A stretch of DNA of 9,117 bases. Source: Anaerolineae bacterium (lineage in GTDB: Bacteria; Chloroflexota; Anaerolineae; Aggregatilineales; Aggregatilineaceae). Under the pieces are notes generated by a model, which worked only from the letters and a program-made list of their open reading frames with translations, was not told the origin of the DNA and searched no databases. The translations under genes were made by a program, and so were the position numbers. This document shows positions 6,559-9,117 of this stretch, piece by piece. The stretch covers positions 1 to 9,117 of the forward strand of contig JADLHR010000350.1 in assembly GCA_020848665.1 (NCBI GenBank), read 5' to 3'. Each line of letters opens with the position of its first letter. Position 1 is the first letter of the stretch.

Positions 6559-7527
6559 CTACTTGGCGAGCATCCCCGCCATCTCAACGTAGCTATCGGT
6601 GATCGAGCGTTCGTGTGTGGTGGCATCGAGCAGCGTCACAGTGCCGACATCGCGCCCGTGCAGCCCGACCATAATCCCGGTTTCGCCGCCCAGCAGATAC
6701 TCAACCGCCGCGACGCCCATGCGGGTTGCCAGCAGCCGGTCGAAGGCGCTGGGCTTGCCGCCGCGCACGACGTGGCCGAGCGAGGTCACGCGCACTTCGA
6801 AGCCGACTTCGTGGTTTTCGAGGTATTCGGCGATCTCATGCGTTTTCAGGTTGGCGCCTTCGGCGACTACGCCCATCGCGTGGCTCTTGCCGCGCATGTA
6901 GGCCTCTTCCAGGGTCTTGCCGATCTCCTCGAGCGTGGTCGGATGTTCCGGGATAACGATGAACTCCGCGCCACCGAGGATGCCGCCCATCGTCGCCAGA
7001 TAGCCGCAGTTGCGCCCCATAACTTCGAGCAGGAAGCAGCGCTCGTGGCTGGCGGCGGTGTCGCGCAGCTTGTCCACCGCGTCGAGAATGGTATTGAGCG
7101 CGGTATCGACCCCGATGCTCATGTTGGTACCCCAGATGTCGTTGTCGATGCTGCCGGGGACGCCCACCACCGGAAAGCCGAGCTGGTGCAGCGCCTGCGC
7201 CCCGCGCAGGCTGCCGTCGCCGCCGATCACAACCAGGCCCTCGATCCCGTGCTCGTTGAGGCGGCGCAGAGCGCGCTTCTGGCCGGCCGGCGTCTCAAAT
7301 TCCTGGTTGCGCGCGGTCTGAAGAATCGTCCCGCCGCGCTGCATAATGCCGCTCACGTCGCGGCTGGTCATGCGCTCAAAATCACCGGCGAGCAGCCCGG
7401 CGAACGCCTGGCGGATGCCGAAAACCTCAACCCCTTTGCTGGTAGCTGTGCGTACCACAGCGCGCACAGCGGGATTCATGCCCGGTGCGTCTCCGCCGCT
7501 GGTCATCACAGCGATACGTCGAAACAT
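6559..7527 (-). CDS. pfkA: ATP-dependent 6-phosphofructokinase
   Basis: It catalyses the committed, ATP-driven phosphorylation of fructose 6-phosphate in glycolysis. The 322-residue product matches the E. coli PfkA length and motif order: SGGDAPGMN (10-18), VRAVVRTA (21-28) with Arg22 and Arg26 matching the effector-site arginines of E. coli PfkA, IGGDGS (101-106), PGSIDND (124-130) with catalytic Asp128, MGRNCGY (170-176) and LGHVVRGGKPSAFD (250-263). Gly105 and Gly125 at the donor-diagnostic positions indicate ATP. In the last motif the usual GHxQRGG glutamine is Val. The start has AAGGAG (7542-7537) nine bases upstream. It has a near-consensus promoter of its own and lies 245 bp from the second phosphofructokinase gene downstream. 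Confidence 0.95.
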   Translation of the reverse strand: MFRRIAVMTSGGDAPGMNPAVRAVVRTATSKGVEVFGIRQAFAGLLAGDFERMTSRDVSGIMQRGGTILQTARNQEFETPAGQKRALRRLNEHGIEGLVVIGGDGSLRGAQALHQLGFPVVGVPGSIDNDIWGTNMSIGVDTALNTILDAVDKLRDTAASHERCFLLEVMGRNCGYLATMGGILGGAEFIVIPEHPTTLEEIGKTLEEAYMRGKSHAMGVVAEGANLKTHEIAEYLENHEVGFEVRVTSLGHVVRGGKPSAFDRLLATRMGVAAVEYLLGGETGIMVGLHGRDVGTVTLLDATTHERSITDSYVEMAGMLAK

Positions 7528-7583
7528 GGCCCTGCTCTCCTTGAGCGAGCAGAAGCCCGCTCGTTTGGAACGAATCCGGCTGG

Positions 7584-7612
7584 TTTATACATCGACCCAG
7601 AGGCGCTGTCAA
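7584..7612 (-). promoter_or_regulatory. Near-consensus sigma-70 type promoter of pfkA
   Basis: On the - strand there is a perfect TTGACA (7612-7607), a 17-bp spacer and TATAAA (7589-7584, five of six). Transcription would start near 7577, about 50 bases before the ATG. This is the best promoter in the window and lies 19 bp downstream of the inverted decamer repeats. Confidence 0.85.
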
Positions 7613-7630
7613 TTGGGCAGGACGCATAGA

Positions 7631-7750
7631 GCAGCTAAGGGCAGCTAAGAGCAGCTAAGGGTAGATCGAACAGTCTTTAAGCTGCTTTTAGCTGTGTTCA
7701 GCTGCTCTCTGCTGCTCTCTGCTACTTTTTGCTGCTTTTTGCTGCCTTTA
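7631..7750. repeat. Decamer repeat array with inverted arms
   Basis: The + strand has three direct units GCAGCTAAGG/A at 7631-7660, a 20-base centre, then seven decamers at 7681-7750 of the form GCTGCTYTYW (for example GCTGCTTTTA, GCTGCTCTCT twice, GCTGCTTTTT). The second set is the reverse complement of the first: GCAGCTAAGA inverted and rotated gives GCTGCTCTTA. Positions 7641-7656 and 7680-7695 can pair over 16 positions with two G-U, leaving a 23-base loop. The last unit holds the stop codon of the TPR gene. No T-run follows on either strand, so it is not a standard terminator. Confidence 0.85.
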
Positions 7751-8947
7751 CCGCACCGCGACCTCGGCGCTCTCGATAATGCGCGCGATGTCGTCCTCAA
7801 AGGTGGCGTAGAGACCGGCAGGCAGCTCCAACTGCCAGTTCGCAGCGCGGCTGTCGTCCACCGGGACGCTGAAGGTGATGACACGCACCTCGTTGGGGCC
7901 GTCGAAGTCCTGGAACACGCGCCCGCCTGATGGCTCGGTCGTGTCGGTGCGCACGCCGCAGCGCGATCCGCGCCGCACGGGGGACGCATCAGGCGGCAGG
8001 CCGGGTTCGACGACGCTGCATGCCGTGTCCGCGCTGGCGACATCCAGGAAGGTCAGCAGAATCTGGCCGCCGTCCGATGTCAGCCGGAACGGGTTCATCT
8101 CGACGATATGCACCGGCGGCGTCGGGCTGGCGTCGAGGTCAGTTTCGAGGTCGCGCCAGCTCGCGTTGGCCGCATCGAGCGTCACGAAATCGTCCAGCAG
8201 GTCACGCCCGATGGTCCACCACTGATTCTGCGGCACAGCAGGGAACCAGCTTCGCGGGACAGTCACCTCGACGGCGTAGCGCCCGGTTTGCAGGCCGGAT
8301 GCGGCGGGCGCCTCGACTGTGAAATCGACATCCTTGCGCCCGAAATCGCCGGGCAGGTATTGCAGGAGCAGGTCCGCCGGGCCGAGGCTGAAGCGCGCGA
8401 AGCTCAGCCCGCCGCACAGCGCCGCCGGAAGGATCACGAACAGGAACACGGTCAGCAGGCAGCCGCGCAGGCAGCCGCCGCCGCAGCCGCAGCCCATCGG
8501 CAGCAGGCAGCCGGGAAAGCGCGATCCACGCGCGGCGGGCGCAGGCTGCGGGGCTGGGGTCGGTGAGCGATATTCTGGCGCGTAGGGGCCGGGCGCGGCG
8601 GGATAGCCGTAGGCGGCGGGCGGCTGTGGCTGGGCAGGCGGGTAATAGCCGGGCGGCGGCGTCTGCGGCGACGGCTGCGAGGCGTAGGGCGTCGGCGCGG
8701 GCGCGACGCTGTACTGCTCGCGGAACTGGGCCAGAAGCTGGCGCGCCTGCTGGTTGCCCGGACTGACGCGCAGGACCTCGGTCAGCGCGCGCTCGTATTC
8801 GGGCAGATCGGCGGCCACCGACGCCAGCCACAGCCAGGCGATCTCGTTGTTCGGCTCGCTCTGGACTACCTGCCACAACAGGCGGCGGGCTTCCTGGCGG
8901 CGCCCGGTCTGCGCCAGTTGGACCGCGTCGTGCAGTTGAGAGGCCAT
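7748..8947 (-). CDS. TPR-like membrane protein with Cys/Gly-rich segment, function unknown
   Basis: The 399-residue product has four parts. Residues 4-77 form paired amphipathic helices with TPR-like spacing (AARRLLWQVV, EIAWLWLASVA, YERALTEVLRVSPGN). Residues 82-139 are a low-complexity linker rich in Pro, Tyr, Ala and Gln. Residues 147-163 are Cys/Gly-rich (Cys at 147, 153, 155, 159, 163) and run straight into a membrane span at about 162-182. The rest (183-399) is a soluble domain I do not recognise, with Cys310 and Cys330. There is no signal peptide; the linker would be cytoplasmic and the C-terminal domain outside. The start at 8947 is chosen because AGGAG lies nine bases upstream, whereas the earlier ATG at 9004 falls almost on the predicted transcription start. 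The gene seems to be a single unit with its own promoter. A role in assembling or scaffolding envelope proteins is only a guess. Confidence 0.85.
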   Translation of the reverse strand: MASQLHDAVQLAQTGRRQEARRLLWQVVQSEPNNEIAWLWLASVAADLPEYERALTEVLRVSPGNQQARQLLAQFREQYSVAPAPTPYASQPSPQTPPPGYYPPAQPQPPAAYGYPAAPGPYAPEYRSPTPAPQPAPAARGSRFPGCLLPMGCGCGGGCLRGCLLTVFLFVILPAALCGGLSFARFSLGPADLLLQYLPGDFGRKDVDFTVEAPAASGLQTGRYAVEVTVPRSWFPAVPQNQWWTIGRDLLDDFVTLDAANASWRDLETDLDASPTPPVHIVEMNPFRLTSDGGQILLTFLDVASADTACSVVEPGLPPDASPVRRGSRCGVRTDTTEPSGGRVFQDFDGPNEVRVITFSVPVDDSRAANWQLELPAGLYATFEDDIARIIESAEVAVR

Positions 8948-8956
8948 CGTCGCTAT

Positions 8957-8961
8957 CTCCT
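8957..8961 (-). promoter_or_regulatory. Ribosome-binding site fixing the start at 8947
   Basis: The - strand reads AGGAG nine bases before the ATG at 8947. The alternative ATG at 9004 would add 19 residues of no family character and lies only about five bases from the predicted transcription start. Confidence 0.75.
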
Positions 8962-9015
8962 GCCTTGAGTCTTCCGGCGCGCCGCCGAACCGAGGGGCCG
9001 CCACATCACCGTAGC

Positions 9016-9045
9016 ATTATGCTTCACATTGGCGAATTGCGACAA
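9016..9045 (-). promoter_or_regulatory. Putative promoter of the TPR-like membrane protein gene
   Basis: On the - strand TTGTCG (9045-9040, four of six) and CATAAT (9021-9016, five of six) are spaced by 18 bp. Transcription would start near 9009, giving a leader of about 60 nt. It lies immediately after the stop of the preceding gene. Confidence 0.6.
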
Positions 9046-9055
9046 GTTCCGGCGC

Positions 9056-9117
9056 TCACTCCTCGCGGCTGACGCGCCAGACCGCGACGACGCGCGCGCC
9101 GTGCGGCTTGGCGAAGG
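9056..9117 (-). CDS. C-terminal end of an unidentified protein (start outside window)
   Basis: The - strand is open from the window edge to a TGA at 9058-9056, giving a C-terminus ending VVAVWRVSREE. The other two frames give less protein-like sequence, and a promoter for the next gene begins directly after this stop, which fits a real gene end. Nineteen residues are too few to name a family. Confidence 0.5.
   Translation of the reverse strand, partial: FAKPHGARVVAVWRVSREE

Noticed and set aside
6313..7629. Long + strand open frame of 438 codons opposite pfkA
   Set aside because: It runs across a promoter, a terminator and an intergenic gap of the - strand genes and has no protein-like composition.
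7631..7750. Possible CRISPR array
   Set aside because: Units are 10 bp, contiguous and without spacers, and no cas gene is present.

Overview
The window is GC-rich bacterial DNA of ordinary housekeeping character, with compact intergenic gaps. The gene mix suggests a member of the Chloroflexota, perhaps an Anaerolineae-like lineage: a multi-GAF membrane histidine kinase, an AIM24-family protein, a short TPR protein with a Pro/Tyr-rich linker and a Cys/Gly-rich membrane segment, and two phosphofructokinases. This assignment is inferred from gene style, since there is no rRNA or marker gene to settle it. No mobile element, CRISPR array, tRNA or rRNA was seen.

Layout. The first part reads on the + strand: the 3' part of a large sensor histidine kinase (1-3191), then a likely two-gene unit made of a 73-residue repeat protein (3362-3583) and a YbaK-type aminoacyl-tRNA deacylase (3650-4171), closed by a strong intrinsic terminator (4245-4280). 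From 4296 on everything is on the - strand. Read from the right edge, there is the tail of an unidentified gene (9056-9117), a TPR/membrane protein (7748-8947), an ATP-type phosphofructokinase (6559-7527), a second phosphofructokinase with PPi-type active-site residues (5138-6313), and an AIM24-family protein (4296-4976). Each of the last four appears to have its own promoter, and terminators follow both phosphofructokinase genes, so they look like adjacent single-gene units rather than one operon.

How the genes relate. The clearest functional pairing is the two phosphofructokinases. They sit head-to-tail and carry different phosphoryl-donor signatures (G/G at the two diagnostic positions in one, D/K in the other). 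Together they would give an irreversible ATP-driven step and a reversible PPi-linked step at fructose 6-phosphate/fructose 1,6-bisphosphate. The other genes show no obvious shared pathway.

Most unusual sequence. A decamer repeat array starts on the stop codon of the TPR gene and is followed by inverted copies (7631-7750) just upstream of a near-consensus promoter. An 11-bp repeat beginning at the stop codon of the PPi-type phosphofructokinase places TAA in all three frames (5104-5140). The small protein at 3362 is built almost entirely of 16-residue repeats. I did not find evidence of a novel multi-gene defence or mobile system here.
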